A stretch of DNA of 64,000 nt from VAZQ01 sp036557665 (GCA_036557665.1 DATBHG010000055.1:124001-188000), one strand, 5' to 3'; counted from the stretch's first letter, positions 31,521 through 41,188 are shown. The notes: generated by a model not told the origin, from the sequence alone. Numbers and translations: made by a program.

Positions 31521-33032
31521 TCAGCTGGCCTCGGCGAGAAGCGAGAGCTGCCGCGGCAATGCGGTATGCGCATGCTGATCGGTGAGCGGCGTCGGATAAT
31601 CGCCGGTGAAACAATGGTCGGTGAACTGCGGGCGCACGGGATCGCGCCGCTCGTAGCCCATGGCGCGATAGATGCCATCCACCGAGATGAATGCGAGCGA
31701 GTCGGCACCGATGAAGCGGCGCATCCCTTCGAGGTCGTGCCTGGCCGCCAGCAGCTTTTCGCGCTCCGGCGTGTCGATCCCGTAATAGTCCGAATGGGTG
31801 ATCGGCGGAGAGGCGACGCGAAAATGCACTTCGCTTGCGCCCGCATCCCGCATCATCTGCACGATCTTGACCGATGTGGTGCCGCGCACGATGGAATCAT
31901 CGATCAGAACGATACGCTTGCCCTGCACCACCGCGCGGTTGGCGCTGTGCTTGAGCCGGACCCCGAGCTGACGAATGTGCTGAGTGGGCTCGATGAAGGT
32001 ACGCCCGACATAATGGTTGCGGATGATGCCCAGCTCATAGGGGATTGCCGATGCCTGGGCATACCCGATTGCGGCTGGAACGCCGGAATCGGGTACGGGG
32101 ATGACGACGTCGGCGGAGGCTGGCGCCTCGCGGGCGAGCTCGGCCCCCATGGTCTTGCGCATGTCGTACACCGAACGCCCGCCGACGATCGAATCCGGAC
32201 GGGCGAAATAGATATATTCAAAAATGCACGGCCGCGGGGCCATGGGCGGGAACGGCTTGTGCGAATGCATGCCGTCCCCATCGAACACGACCACCTCGCC
32301 ATTCTCCACGTCGCGCAGGTATTTTGCACCGATCGTGTCCAGAGCGCAGGTTTCGGAGGCAAGGATCGGCCTGCCGTCCAGCGTGCCGATGACCAAGGGC
32401 CGAATCCCCAGGGGATCGCGCGCCCCGATCAGCTTCTTGTTGGTAAGCCCAACGAACGCATAGGCTCCTTCGATCTGCCGCAGCCCCTCGATGAACCGAT
32501 CGATGAAGCGATTGCGCTTGGCCCGGGCGACGAGATGCAGAATGACCTCGGTGTCGGTGGTCGATTGCATGAGGGCGCCATCGCGCACGAGCTGGCGCCG
32601 CAAGCTCAGGCCATTGGTCAGATTGCCGTTGTGACCGACTGCAAACCCGCCGCCGTCAAGCTCGGCAAAAAGCGGCTGCACGTTGCGCAGGATTGTCTCG
32701 CCCGTAGTCGAATAGCGCACATGCCCGGTTGCCGAGGCACCGGGCAGACGCTCGATAACCTCGCGCCGCGAGAAATTGTCGCCGACCAGCCCTATCCGCC
32801 GCTCGGAATGGAATCTCTTGCCGTCGAACGTGACGATGCCGGCCGCCTCCTGCCCGCGGTGCTGGAGCGCATGCAGCCCGAGTGCCGTGATGGCGGCGGC
32901 ATCGGGGTGGCCGAAGATGCCGAAGACGCCGCACTCTTCGCGCAGCCGGTCGTCGTTAACGTCCCCACCACCGCCATGCCCGGCAACGCAGTCAAGCTTG
33001 CGTAAACTTGTCGGCGCCTGCCGGGCATCCAC
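31521..33032 (-). CDS. purF: amidophosphoribosyltransferase PurF
   Basis: First enzyme of purine synthesis: makes phosphoribosylamine from PRPP and glutamine. The N-terminal nucleophile is the Cys in REECGVFGIFG (codon at 32931-32933), exposed after propeptide removal. The glutaminase domain (HVRYSTTGE, GHNGNLTNG) and PRPP-binding motif VLIDDSIVRGTTS are complete. The start is uncertain: the only in-frame starts are GTG 33032 (503 residues, normal length) and ATG 33125, and GTG 33032 lies inside a REP-like palindrome. Neither has a good ribosome-binding site. The gene follows cvpA. Confidence 0.93.
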   Translation of the reverse strand: MDARQAPTSLRKLDCVAGHGGGGDVNDDRLREECGVFGIFGHPDAAAITALGLHALQHRGQEAAGIVTFDGKRFHSERRIGLVGDNFSRREVIERLPGASATGHVRYSTTGETILRNVQPLFAELDGGGFAVGHNGNLTNGLSLRRQLVRDGALMQSTTDTEVILHLVARAKRNRFIDRFIEGLRQIEGAYAFVGLTNKKLIGARDPLGIRPLVIGTLDGRPILASETCALDTIGAKYLRDVENGEVVVFDGDGMHSHKPFPPMAPRPCIFEYIYFARPDSIVGGRSVYDMRKTMGAELAREAPASADVVIPVPDSGVPAAIGYAQASAIPYELGIIRNHYVGRTFIEPTQHIRQLGVRLKHSANRAVVQGKRIVLIDDSIVRGTTSVKIVQMMRDAGASEVHFRVASPPITHSDYYGIDTPEREKLLAARHDLEGMRRFIGADSLAFISVDGIYRAMGYERRDPVRPQFTDHCFTGDYPTPLTDQHAHTALPRQLSLLAEAS

Positions 33033-33064
33033 GCGTTCGCCGCGGCCCAGGCGTGGATGGCCGG
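33021..33064. repeat. REP-like palindrome overlapping the purF 5' end
   Basis: CCGGGCATCCACGC (33021-33034) and GCGTGGATGGCCGG (33051-33064) form near-perfect inverted arms, followed by GGCAAGCCAGGTCATGAC. This resembles the GTCATGCCCGGGC...GGATGGCCGG type of dispersed palindrome of rhizobia. It overlaps the possible purF start codons. Confidence 0.72.
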
Positions 33065-33152
33065 GGCAAGCCAGGTCATGACGGGGGAGGGCAGGTTCGC
33101 CGGGCGCTTCTGTCATCAGGCTCATGTCCCCAGGGCCGCCCGGTGTTTGGGC

Positions 33153-33776
33153 TCAGCGCTGGTTTGTAGCCGGCCCAGCCGGCCATCGTGCGTGGACTGC
33201 GAATGTCGGGGGCCTGTCGCCTTCCGAACGTTGCCCCGAAGCTGGCTCATCCTCTTCCGGCTTCGTCTTCTTCAACCGCTTTGAGATGGTGGCGTCCAAG
33301 TCCTCCGGCAACATCGACATCAGCCAGTCGCCGGTTCCCTGCAAGACGACCCGCGACTTGGCGGTGCGGATCCATTCGGGTTGGCTGCGGTCCGGTACCA
33401 GCCAGGCGAAAAACAGAAAGGCGACGACGACGATGATCAGCCCGCGCGCCAGCCCGAACAGGAAGCCCATGGTACGGTCGAGCGCTCCCACGCGACTGTC
33501 GAGCACCATATCGGAAAAGCGCACGGTGATTACCGAGACGACGAGCAGGGTCCCCAGGAAGGTACCGCCGAGCACCACGGCATAGGCGACGACGTCATTG
33601 TTGAAATATGTCTTCGCCACCGGCAGCAGCTTCGTAAACGAGTAAAGCGTCACCACTGCCGCGATCAGCCAAGCAGCTATCGACAGGATCTCGCGGACGA
33701 AGCCCCGGATCATGGCTAGCAATGCCGAGACCAGCATCACGCCGATCAGTATAATGTCGAGCAGAGTAATGGGCAT
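33153..33776 (-). CDS. cvpA: CvpA family membrane protein
   Basis: Inner-membrane protein of 207 residues with about four helices in the first 130 residues (TLLDIILIGVMLVSALLAMI opening, VREILSIAAWLIAAVV), then a variable basic/acidic tail. CvpA is linked to colicin V production in E. coli and to envelope stress and purF operons widely; the mechanism is unknown. It lies between radA and purF on the same strand, the usual arrangement in this order. The long tail after the membrane domain is rich in Lys, Glu and Pro. Confidence 0.9.
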   Translation of the reverse strand: MPITLLDIILIGVMLVSALLAMIRGFVREILSIAAWLIAAVVTLYSFTKLLPVAKTYFNNDVVAYAVVLGGTFLGTLLVVSVITVRFSDMVLDSRVGALDRTMGFLFGLARGLIIVVVAFLFFAWLVPDRSQPEWIRTAKSRVVLQGTGDWLMSMLPEDLDATISKRLKKTKPEEDEPASGQRSEGDRPPTFAVHARWPAGPATNQR

Positions 33777-33931
33777 GGATCGGTTCTCGTGACGCTGCCC
33801 CCTGGGATGCGACGAATCGGCCGGGAGATATTAGCAAGGCCGGCCGGGGTTCCGACCAGGGCGAGCGGTTCCTCCCCAGGTCGGTCCGATCCCGCCGCAC
33901 TCACGCCCTTCGCCCTGCCAGCAATCCCCGG

Positions 33932-35404
33932 CTAGCGCAGGCGCTGCGCAAGCGGTGTATACCCGTCCCGCGCCGGCTCGTCATCCGCCATTTGCCTCCG
34001 CTCATCCGGGGGGCGCGAAAGCTGACTGACTGGGCGGTTGCCCAAAATTTCTGCGACAAGGCCGGCCAGCCGGCCGACAAACCGCAGCTTCAGCTCTTGT
34101 TCGCCATTCCGTTCGGAGCGAGCCGCTTCCGGGAGGATGGCGCCGGCAAAACCGAGCTTTTGCGCCTCTTTCAGCCTCGCTGCCGTCTGCGCTACCGGCC
34201 GCACCGCGCCCGAAAGCGAGATTTCCCCGAAATACACGGCGTCGGCCGGCAGAGGCGCGGTGGCCAGCGATGAGACAAGCGCAGCCGCGGCAGCAAGGTC
34301 GGCAGCGGGCTCCTGGATACGCAGCCCCCCTGCCACATTGAGATAGACGTCATGGCCGGAAAGACGCACGCCGCAATGCGCCTCCAATACCGCAATCAGC
34401 ATCGACAATCGATTCTGATCCCAGCCGTTCACCGCACGGCGAGGAGTGCCGAATGAGGTAGGGGCAACCAGCGCCTGCATCTCCACCAGCACGGGCCGGG
34501 ACCCTTCAATCCCTGCAAACACCGCCGTGCCGGGAGACCCGAGGTCCCGTTCCGAAAGAAACAGCTCCGAGGGATTGCTCACCTCGCGCAAACCGCCGCC
34601 GGTCATCTCGAAGACGCCGATTTCGTCGGTCGGACCAAAGCGATTTTTGACTGCCCTCAAGACGCGGAACTGCTGAGAGCCTTCGCCCTCGAACGAGAGC
34701 ACTGCGTCGACCATGTGCTCGACCACGCGCGGTCCTGCGAGCTGACCGTCCTTGGTCACGTGTCCGACCAGGATGACCACCGCGCCGGAGCGCTTGGCGA
34801 AGCGGATCAGCGCCTGCGCGCTTGCGCGCACCTGTGTGACGGTGCCCGGCGCCGACTCGGCCGCGTCCGTCCACATGGTCTGAATGGAATCGATGATCAC
34901 GAGCCGAGGTGGGCTGCCTTCGCTGAGCGTCGAGACGATGTCCTCCACCGATGTCTCCGCCGCGAGCTGCACGGGAGCGCCGGCGAGGCCCAAGCGCTCG
35001 GCTCTTATCCTCACCTGGGCCACTGCTTCCTCGCCGGAGATGAATACCGCACGATGGCCGCTGCTTGCGAGCGCCGCCGCCACTTGCACCAGAAGCGTGG
35101 ATTTGCCGATTCCAGGATCCCCGCCGAGGAGCAACGCCGACCCGCGCACGAAGCCTCCGCCGGCGACACGGTCGAACTCGGCCATATGACAGGCAAGGCG
35201 CGGCGGGTCCTGAGCTGTTCCGGCGAGAGCCTCGAGCTTGAATGCGAGGCCCTTGCGCGGTTTTCGTCCCGGCTGCGGGCCGGACGGGGTCGAGCCTTCC
35301 TCGACGACGGCATTCCATTCACCGCACGCGTCGCACTTACCCTGCCAGCGGCCATGCACGGCACCGCAGCTCTGGCACACGTACGTTGTTTCGCGCCGCG
35401 CCAT
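33932..35404 (-). CDS. radA: DNA repair protein RadA
   Basis: RecA-like ATPase of 490 residues that promotes branch migration in recombination. The N-terminal zinc finger is CQSC with CDAC (residues about 10-27), Walker A is GDPGIGKST, the RadA-specific KNRFG motif is in AVKNRFGPTDEIG, and the C-terminal Lon-protease-like domain is present (GHDVYLNVAGGLRI, GEISLSGAVRPV). The final 35 residues form a low-complexity tail. It is located between alr and cvpA on the minus strand, in operon-like order. Confidence 0.96.
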   Translation of the reverse strand: MARRETTYVCQSCGAVHGRWQGKCDACGEWNAVVEEGSTPSGPQPGRKPRKGLAFKLEALAGTAQDPPRLACHMAEFDRVAGGGFVRGSALLLGGDPGIGKSTLLVQVAAALASSGHRAVFISGEEAVAQVRIRAERLGLAGAPVQLAAETSVEDIVSTLSEGSPPRLVIIDSIQTMWTDAAESAPGTVTQVRASAQALIRFAKRSGAVVILVGHVTKDGQLAGPRVVEHMVDAVLSFEGEGSQQFRVLRAVKNRFGPTDEIGVFEMTGGGLREVSNPSELFLSERDLGSPGTAVFAGIEGSRPVLVEMQALVAPTSFGTPRRAVNGWDQNRLSMLIAVLEAHCGVRLSGHDVYLNVAGGLRIQEPAADLAAAAALVSSLATAPLPADAVYFGEISLSGAVRPVAQTAARLKEAQKLGFAGAILPEAARSERNGEQELKLRFVGRLAGLVAEILGNRPVSQLSRPPDERRQMADDEPARDGYTPLAQRLR

Positions 35405-35468
35405 TCGCGAAGCCTCACAGGATCGCCGGCAGCTCTGGACCTTGAGCCGGCATTGACCTGATCAAAGA

Positions 35469-36623
35469 TTACGCGCCCAGATAAACACGGTGGTAGCGTT
35501 GGCCAAGCTTCGTGAGCACCTCGTAGGAAATGGTGCCCATTGCCGCGGCCACTTCGTCCACGCTCATCGCTTTCCCAATGACGGTGGCAAAGTCGCCGCG
35601 CCGCGGCGGGCCCTCGCTAAGGTCGGTTACATCGACCGCGACAAGATCCATCGAAACCCTGCCGACAATGGGACAGCGGCGTCCCGAGATGACCATGGAA
35701 GCGGCCGGCTTGCCCTTCGCCGCCCCGGCCGAGCGAGAGAAACCGTCTGCATAGCCGATCGCGACAACGGCAATGCGGCTTGGTCGGCCGGCGGTCCACG
35801 TGGCGCCATAGCCCACCGTTTCTCCGCGATTGACCACGCGCACCTGCAGGATGCGGGCTTTGAGCTCGATAGCGGACCGCATCGGATTCTCGCGCCCGGG
35901 GGTGGGATTTGCCCCATAGAGCGCAATGCCGGGCCGCACCAGATCGCAGAACACCGTGCCGCCGAGGAAGATTCCCGCCGAGTTGGCGAGCGATGATGCA
36001 ATGCCGCGATAAAGCATGCGAATATCGCGAAACGCTCGGATCTGCCGATCATTCAAAGGGTGGTCCGGGGTCTCGGCGCAGGCGAGATGGCTCATCAGCA
36101 GGGTCAAGCCGTGGTTCTCCGATTGGACCCGGGGGGCGAGCGCGCCGGCCTCCTCGATGCTCAGCCCCAAACGGTTCATGCCGGTGTCGACGTGCAAGGC
36201 CGCGCCCCCATGCCACGACCTCTGGGCAACGAAAGCGTCCCATTCGGCAAGCTCGGTGATGCTGTTGATGACGGGGCGAAACGACCCGGTCGCAAAGTCC
36301 TGCGCCGAGCCGGGCACCATACCGTTGAGGACGTAGATGGTGGCCTCGGATGCAATTGCGCGCACAGCGCGTGCTTCAAAAAGGTCTGCAACGAAGAACG
36401 TGCGGCAACCCGCCTTGGCGAGCTTGCGCGTTACCGCATCGAGGCCGCAACCGTAGGCGTTGGCTTTGACAACCGCCGCGCACTCGACCGGCAGAGTCTT
36501 GGATGCGAGTGCCTTCCAGTTTGACTCGATGGCGGCAAGGTCGACGGTGAGGATACCGCCAGCCTCGGCCTCGCCGGGAGCGAGGCCCTGAGCGGGGCGC
36601 AAGTCAGGGTCATGGACCGTCAT
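35469..36623 (-). CDS. alr: alanine racemase
   Basis: PLP-dependent enzyme of 384 residues converting L-alanine to D-alanine for peptidoglycan. The PLP lysine is K53 in VVKANAYGCG; the second catalytic Tyr lies in the VAIGYADGFSR region, and ALYGANP and the substrate-binding MVMSSYE-like segment (GTISYEVLT) are present. The N-terminal 20 residues before GGILTVDLAAIE are unconserved. It lies between dnaB and radA on the same strand. Confidence 0.96.
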   Translation of the reverse strand: MTVHDPDLRPAQGLAPGEAEAGGILTVDLAAIESNWKALASKTLPVECAAVVKANAYGCGLDAVTRKLAKAGCRTFFVADLFEARAVRAIASEATIYVLNGMVPGSAQDFATGSFRPVINSITELAEWDAFVAQRSWHGGAALHVDTGMNRLGLSIEEAGALAPRVQSENHGLTLLMSHLACAETPDHPLNDRQIRAFRDIRMLYRGIASSLANSAGIFLGGTVFCDLVRPGIALYGANPTPGRENPMRSAIELKARILQVRVVNRGETVGYGATWTAGRPSRIAVVAIGYADGFSRSAGAAKGKPAASMVISGRRCPIVGRVSMDLVAVDVTDLSEGPPRRGDFATVIGKAMSVDEVAAAMGTISYEVLTKLGQRYHRVYLGA

Positions 36624-36741
36624 CGCGGGTTTATGACTGCGGTGGCGAGGCGCGTCCAGTGCGCGCGCGGTGCAGACCCAGCACCGGGCACTCCTGAACG
36701 CGTCTACACGGGCCCTCTTGCCCGCGACATTTCCAGCATAA

Positions 36742-38238
36742 TCACATGTCGCGCGCGAGCTGGCCGTCGCGCTCCAGGTTGTCGAACCGCGTCACTGCTG
36801 CATCGAATTGGAGATTGACCGTGCCCGTGGGACCATGGCGCTGCTTGCCGATGATGATTTCCGCCTTGCCGTGCACAGCGGCCATGTCCAGCTGCCATTT
36901 GGTATGCTCATCGCTCCCGGGCCGCGGCTCCTTGTTGCTCAGGTAGTATTCCTCGCGAAAGACGAACATAACGACATCCGCATCTTGCTCGATGGACCCG
37001 GATTCGCGCAGGTCCGAAAGCTGCGGGCGTTTGTCGTCGCGGTTCTCCACTTGCCGCGACAACTGCGAGAGCGCCAGGACCGGCACGTTGAGCTCCTTGG
37101 CCAGCGCCTTGAGGCTGGTGGTGATCTCGGTCACCTCCTGCACGCGGCCTTCGAGCGCACGCCGGGTCGAGCCCTGCAGCAGCTGAATGTAGTCAATCAC
37201 CAGGAGATCAAGACCTTTTTGTCGTTTCAGACGCCGCGCCCGTGCAGCGAGCTGCGCAACCGTGAGTCCGCCGGTTTCGTCGATGAAAAACGGCAGGTGC
37301 TGCAGCTCGATGGCGACGTCCCTGATTCTCTCAAAGTCGCTCTCGTGAATACCGCCGCGCCTGATCGTGCTCGAGGGGACGCCGGTCCGCTCCGCTATGA
37401 TGCGGGTGGCCAGCTGCTCGGCGGACATTTCGAGGGAGAAAAATCCCACGATGCCGCCGTTGACGGTCTCGATATGCCCATCGGCGCGCACCTCGCCTCG
37501 CCATGCGCGCGCGACGTTGTAGGCGATGTTGGTCGCGAGTGCCGTCTTCCCCATGCCGGGCCGACCGGCGACGATGATCAGGTCGGACGGCTGGAGGCCG
37601 CCCATTTTGCTATCCAGATCCGTGAGACCGGTGGCCAGTCCGGAGAGCTTGCCGTCGCGCTGATAGGCGCGTGCGGCCATATCGACCGCCGTCGTGAGCG
37701 CAGTCTCGAATTTCTGGAACCCGCCCCCGTAGCGCCCTGTCTCCGCCAGCTCATACAACCGACGCTCGGCATCCTCGATCTGGTCGCGCGGAGCGAACTC
37801 CACCGGCGCATCGAACGCGACATTGACCATGTCCTCGCCGATTTGAATGAGCTCGCGCCGGGTGGCGAGATCATAGACCGTCCGCCCGTAATCGAGCGCG
37901 TTTATGATCGTTGTCGCTTCCGCCGCCAGGCGCGCCAGATACTGGGCGAGCGTCAGTCCTGCAATGTCGAGGTCGGCCGGCAGGAAGCTCTTCAACGTGA
38001 TCGGAGAGGCAACCTTGCCGGTGCGAATCAAGCTCCGCGCAACGTCATAAATCTGCCGGTGAATAGGCTCGAAGAAATGCGGCGGCTCGAGAAAATCGCT
38101 GACGCGATAGAGTGCCTCGTTATTGACGAGAATCGCGCCCAGCAGCGCCTGTTCCGCCTCGATGTTATGCGGAGCAGACCGGTAAGAGGGCGCGGCGACA
38201 GGCTCCGGAAGCCTGCGCGCGGTCGAGTCGGCTGCCAT
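36742..38238 (-). CDS. dnaB: replicative DNA helicase DnaB
   Basis: Hexameric fork helicase of 498 residues. The N-terminal primase-interacting domain begins after a short leader (PHNIEAEQALLGAILVNNEAL), Walker A is GRPGMGKTALA, followed by FFSLEMSAEQLATR and the Walker B region LLVIDYIQLL, with the conserved C-terminal VEHRDGKR-type segment here as ENRDDKRPQLSDLRESG. ATG 38238 is preferred over an ATG 18 codons upstream because homologues begin close to this point. dnaB follows rplI in many alphaproteobacteria; here cfa and a heme-motif gene separate them. Confidence 0.96.
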   Translation of the reverse strand: MAADSTARRLPEPVAAPSYRSAPHNIEAEQALLGAILVNNEALYRVSDFLEPPHFFEPIHRQIYDVARSLIRTGKVASPITLKSFLPADLDIAGLTLAQYLARLAAEATTIINALDYGRTVYDLATRRELIQIGEDMVNVAFDAPVEFAPRDQIEDAERRLYELAETGRYGGGFQKFETALTTAVDMAARAYQRDGKLSGLATGLTDLDSKMGGLQPSDLIIVAGRPGMGKTALATNIAYNVARAWRGEVRADGHIETVNGGIVGFFSLEMSAEQLATRIIAERTGVPSSTIRRGGIHESDFERIRDVAIELQHLPFFIDETGGLTVAQLAARARRLKRQKGLDLLVIDYIQLLQGSTRRALEGRVQEVTEITTSLKALAKELNVPVLALSQLSRQVENRDDKRPQLSDLRESGSIEQDADVVMFVFREEYYLSNKEPRPGSDEHTKWQLDMAAVHGKAEIIIGKQRHGPTGTVNLQFDAAVTRFDNLERDGQLARDM

Positions 38239-38445
38239 GACGTCCCAGGCTTCTGATTCGCGTTGCTCTATGATGACATCGGGGCACGGCACTTACCACG
38301 GCGACACACTTCCAGAAAACGCGGCAGTCACTAACACGGGATTGAGCTACACGGAGAAATTGCTCGGGCTGATCCCCGTTTATCACCGGCGCTCTGTTGA
38401 GGCTTCGTAAAGCTCTTGACGGTTGCCGAATCGCAGGCGGGGGAA

Positions 38446-39696
38446 TCACTCGCCTGCAAGCCGCAGAGGCGCGCGCGTATTGCCCTCCAGGATGCGCAGC
38501 CGGGCCTCTTGTGCCGGGACGTAGTCGCGCGTCATCGGCACGATGCCCTGCCGCTTCGTCAGCTGCATCTGAAGCACCATCAAATTCTGCTCGCGAAAGG
38601 CCATCTCCGAGGCTGCGAGATAGAATTCCCACATGCGCACGAACCGTTGGTCATAGATTCGCTGCACCTGCTCGCGATGCGCGAGGAAACGCTCGCGCCA
38701 GGCTTTCAGCGTCTCCGCGTAGTGCAGGCGAAGGATCTCGATGTCGGTAACCAGCAGCCCTGAGCGTTCGACTGCCGGCAGCACCTCCGACAATGCCGGG
38801 ATGTATCCGCCGGGAAAGATATATTTTGCAATCCAGGGATTGGTGACGTTCGGGCCCTCGGAACGTCCGATGGAGTGCAGCAGCATCACTCCATTATCGT
38901 CGAGCAGGTCACGGCACTTGCGAAAGAACGTGGCATAGAAGCCGACGCCGACATGCTCGAACATTCCAACCGAGACAATGCGGTCGAATTTCCCCGAAAC
39001 CTCCCGATAGTCCTGCAGACGGAAGTCGGTTCGCTCCGAGAGACCTTTCTCGCTCGCGCGTACGCGCGCGACCGCGTGCTGTTGTTGGGACAAGGTAATT
39101 CCGGTGACGCGCGCCCCGCAGATTTCGGCAAGGTAAAGCGCAAGCCCGCCCCAGCCGCAGCCGATATCGAGTATCCCGTGATCGTTTCGGACAAGCAGCT
39201 TGGCCGCGAGGTGCCGCTTCTTGGCCAGTTGCGCATCGTCAAGCGATTGATCGGGATTTTCGAAATAAGCGCAGCTGTATTGCCGGTCGGCATCGAGGAA
39301 GAGCCCGTACAGCTGCCCGTCGAGATCGTAATGACGGGCGACATTGCGCCGAGCGCGTGAGCGGGGATTGAATTGCGCTAACCTGCGATAGAGAAACCGC
39401 CCCAGCGAGCGCAACCGAGCCCAGCTGGGCGTTCCGGCGGTTTGAGCGAGCAAAACCGCAAGGACCTCCGCGATCGTCCCCTGCTCGACGATGATGCCGC
39501 CGTCCATGTAGGCTTCGCCGAAGCGAAGCTCAGGATGCATCAAAACGCCGCGCTCGGCATCCGGTCTGGTGAAACGGATGGCCAACGGCCTCCCCGTGCC
39601 GTCTCCGACGGAAAAGCTCGACCCTCCTGCGGTGGTGATCCGAAGATTTCCGGCGCGGATCACCTTTTCGAACACCCACTGAAGCAACCGTTCCAT
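38446..39696 (-). CDS. cfa: cyclopropane-fatty-acyl-phospholipid synthase
   Basis: SAM-dependent methyltransferase of 416 residues that adds a methylene bridge to unsaturated membrane lipid chains, usually in stationary phase or acid stress. The SAM motif is ILDIGCGWGGLALYLAE; the family segments ITLSQQQ, VGMFEHVG and FIFPGGYIP are visible. ATG 39696 has AGGAGG directly upstream, so the nine-codon extension to 39723 is rejected. It sits alone between dnaB and a divergent heme-motif gene, interrupting the usual rplI-dnaB neighbourhood. Confidence 0.95.
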   Translation of the reverse strand: MERLLQWVFEKVIRAGNLRITTAGGSSFSVGDGTGRPLAIRFTRPDAERGVLMHPELRFGEAYMDGGIIVEQGTIAEVLAVLLAQTAGTPSWARLRSLGRFLYRRLAQFNPRSRARRNVARHYDLDGQLYGLFLDADRQYSCAYFENPDQSLDDAQLAKKRHLAAKLLVRNDHGILDIGCGWGGLALYLAEICGARVTGITLSQQQHAVARVRASEKGLSERTDFRLQDYREVSGKFDRIVSVGMFEHVGVGFYATFFRKCRDLLDDNGVMLLHSIGRSEGPNVTNPWIAKYIFPGGYIPALSEVLPAVERSGLLVTDIEILRLHYAETLKAWRERFLAHREQVQRIYDQRFVRMWEFYLAASEMAFREQNLMVLQMQLTKRQGIVPMTRDYVPAQEARLRILEGNTRAPLRLAGE

Positions 39697-39948
39697 CGGC
39701 CGCCTCCTACGGCTATCAAGCACGCACCACGCGCCATGTCTTCGACATAATTGCCGTTCAACGGCGTCCGCCAGATCTTGTTCCTGGGCGCCCGCAACGT
39801 GGGCACGGCCGGCGAATTAAAACAAAGTCCCGTTGGCACGGCAATGCGTAGGATCTGCCGCGGACCGAGGGGGCATCGAACGGCTGCAGTTTCGTGGCCG
39901 GCTAGCAAGCTGCGATGCGTAGCTCAAGCGTGGGTGGTCGAGGTAGTC

Positions 39949-40509
39949 GTGCGAAGCAAAGGTCGAATCTTGGCTCCACTGGTGGCTCTTGCGGTATGTT
40001 CCGCCAGCGTTCCTGTGCGCGCGCAGTCCAACCTGGATGCGGGCAAATCGCCGGCGCAGATCTTCGCCGCGACCTGCAACGCCTGTCACCGCAGCCCGCG
40101 TGAGATCAAGCGGACGAGCGCGGGATTTCTGCAGGAACATTACACCACCGGGCCGCGCGAAGCAGCCGCTATGGCTGCGTATCTTGCCAGCGTGGGGACC
40201 GACCCGGCCGCGGTCCAGCATAGGCGCCCTCCGACCCTGGGCGCAGGCCAGCAACCCGCTCCAGGGGAGACGGCAACCGCTGCGGCTCCAGGAACAGGCG
40301 CGCCAGCCGGCGAGCAATCTGACGCAGGGAACGGGCAGCCAGCAGGAGAAAAAGAGAAAGCCGCCGGTCCAAGACCCCGGCGGCCCTCGGAAAGCATCGA
40401 ATTCGGGTTAGCGCCTTCCTCCGCAGAAGAAGGCGTTTCGGTCGCTTCGCCGCAGACCGGGCTGCTGGGCGCGCGAAATGCTGCCTCCAGGCCCGATATC
40501 GAGGAATAA
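39949..40509 (+). CDS. exported protein with one c-type heme motif and low-complexity tail
   Basis: Protein of about 186 residues starting at GTG 39949 with GAGG upstream. Residues 1 to about 27 form a signal peptide (ALVALAVCSASVPVRAQ). The short N-terminal domain holds a single CxxCH motif (CNACH) with the preceding QIFAATCNACHRSPRE cytochrome-like context, and a helix GPREAAAMAAYLASVG that resembles the last helix of class I cytochromes c, although no Met ligand is obvious. The second half is Pro/Ala/Gly-rich and probably disordered. It is divergent from cfa. Similar proteins occur in Bradyrhizobium as hypothetical heme-motif proteins (recollection). Confidence 0.68.
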   Translation: MRSKGRILAPLVALAVCSASVPVRAQSNLDAGKSPAQIFAATCNACHRSPREIKRTSAGFLQEHYTTGPREAAAMAAYLASVGTDPAAVQHRRPPTLGAGQQPAPGETATAAAPGTGAPAGEQSDAGNGQPAGEKEKAAGPRPRRPSESIEFGLAPSSAEEGVSVASPQTGLLGARNAASRPDIEE

Positions 40510-40524
40510 AGGCCGCCGAGACCG

Positions 40525-41163
40525 CTACCGCTTTGGCAGGGCGGGAGCCTCCGCATCGGCAGCCGCAGGGGCGCTTTCTTTCTCCGGGCTGCGGCGCGCT
40601 GCGGCTTCCGGTTCGAAGAAGGTATCCGCGCCTGCGATTTCCTCCTGGGCCGGGCCTTGCGCTTCCTCCTCTCGGCGACTGGTGACGTCTTCGCCGCGCA
40701 GAATTCTCTGTGCCTCGTCGGCGTTGCGTCCGACTGCAACCGTGATGCTCACCTCGACTTCGGGGTGGAGCATGACCGGGACTTTGTGCGAGCCGATCGA
40801 CTTGATCGGGGCATGCAGGGCAATTTGCGCTCGGCTTACCAAGAACCCGCTTTCGGTCACCAGCGCGGCAAGGTCGCGCGGGGTGACCGAGCCGTAGAGC
40901 TGGCCGCCTTCCGCAGCCTGGCGCAGCACTGTAAAGCTCTGACCGTCAAGCTTCTTGGCCACCTTTTCCGCTTCGCCTCGCTGCTCGATATTGCGGGTTT
41001 CGAGCTCGACTTTCATGCTCTCGAAACGGGATCGGTTCTCTTGGGTCGCACGCAGCGCTTTGCCTTTTGGCAACAAGTAGTTGCGGGCGAAACCGTCTTT
41101 CACGCGCACCACCTCGCCCATCTGTCCGAGCTTCGCTATGCGCTCCAGGAGGATCACTTCCAT
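40525..41163 (-). CDS. rplI: 50S ribosomal protein L9
   Basis: Ribosomal protein bL9 of 212 residues. The N-terminal domain is conserved (MEVILLERIAKLGQMGEVV, VKDGFARNYLLPKGKAL), followed by the long connecting helix and the C-terminal rRNA-binding domain (GQSFTVLRQAAEGGQLYGSV). The last 45 residues are an Ala/Glu/Pro-rich extension typical of alphaproteobacterial L9 and probably flexible. It is the last gene of the rpsF-rpsR-DUF2232-rplI operon. Confidence 0.97.
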   Translation of the reverse strand: MEVILLERIAKLGQMGEVVRVKDGFARNYLLPKGKALRATQENRSRFESMKVELETRNIEQRGEAEKVAKKLDGQSFTVLRQAAEGGQLYGSVTPRDLAALVTESGFLVSRAQIALHAPIKSIGSHKVPVMLHPEVEVSITVAVGRNADEAQRILRGEDVTSRREEEAQGPAQEEIAGADTFFEPEAAARRSPEKESAPAAADAEAPALPKR

Positions 41164-41188
41164 TTACTGTTCTCCATCTTCGATCTGG

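Noticed and set aside
31473..33005. Open frame of 510 codons opposite purF
   Set aside because: Antisense shadow of purF with no ribosome-binding site or family pattern.
36808..38256. Open frame of 482 codons opposite dnaB
   Set aside because: Antisense shadow of dnaB.
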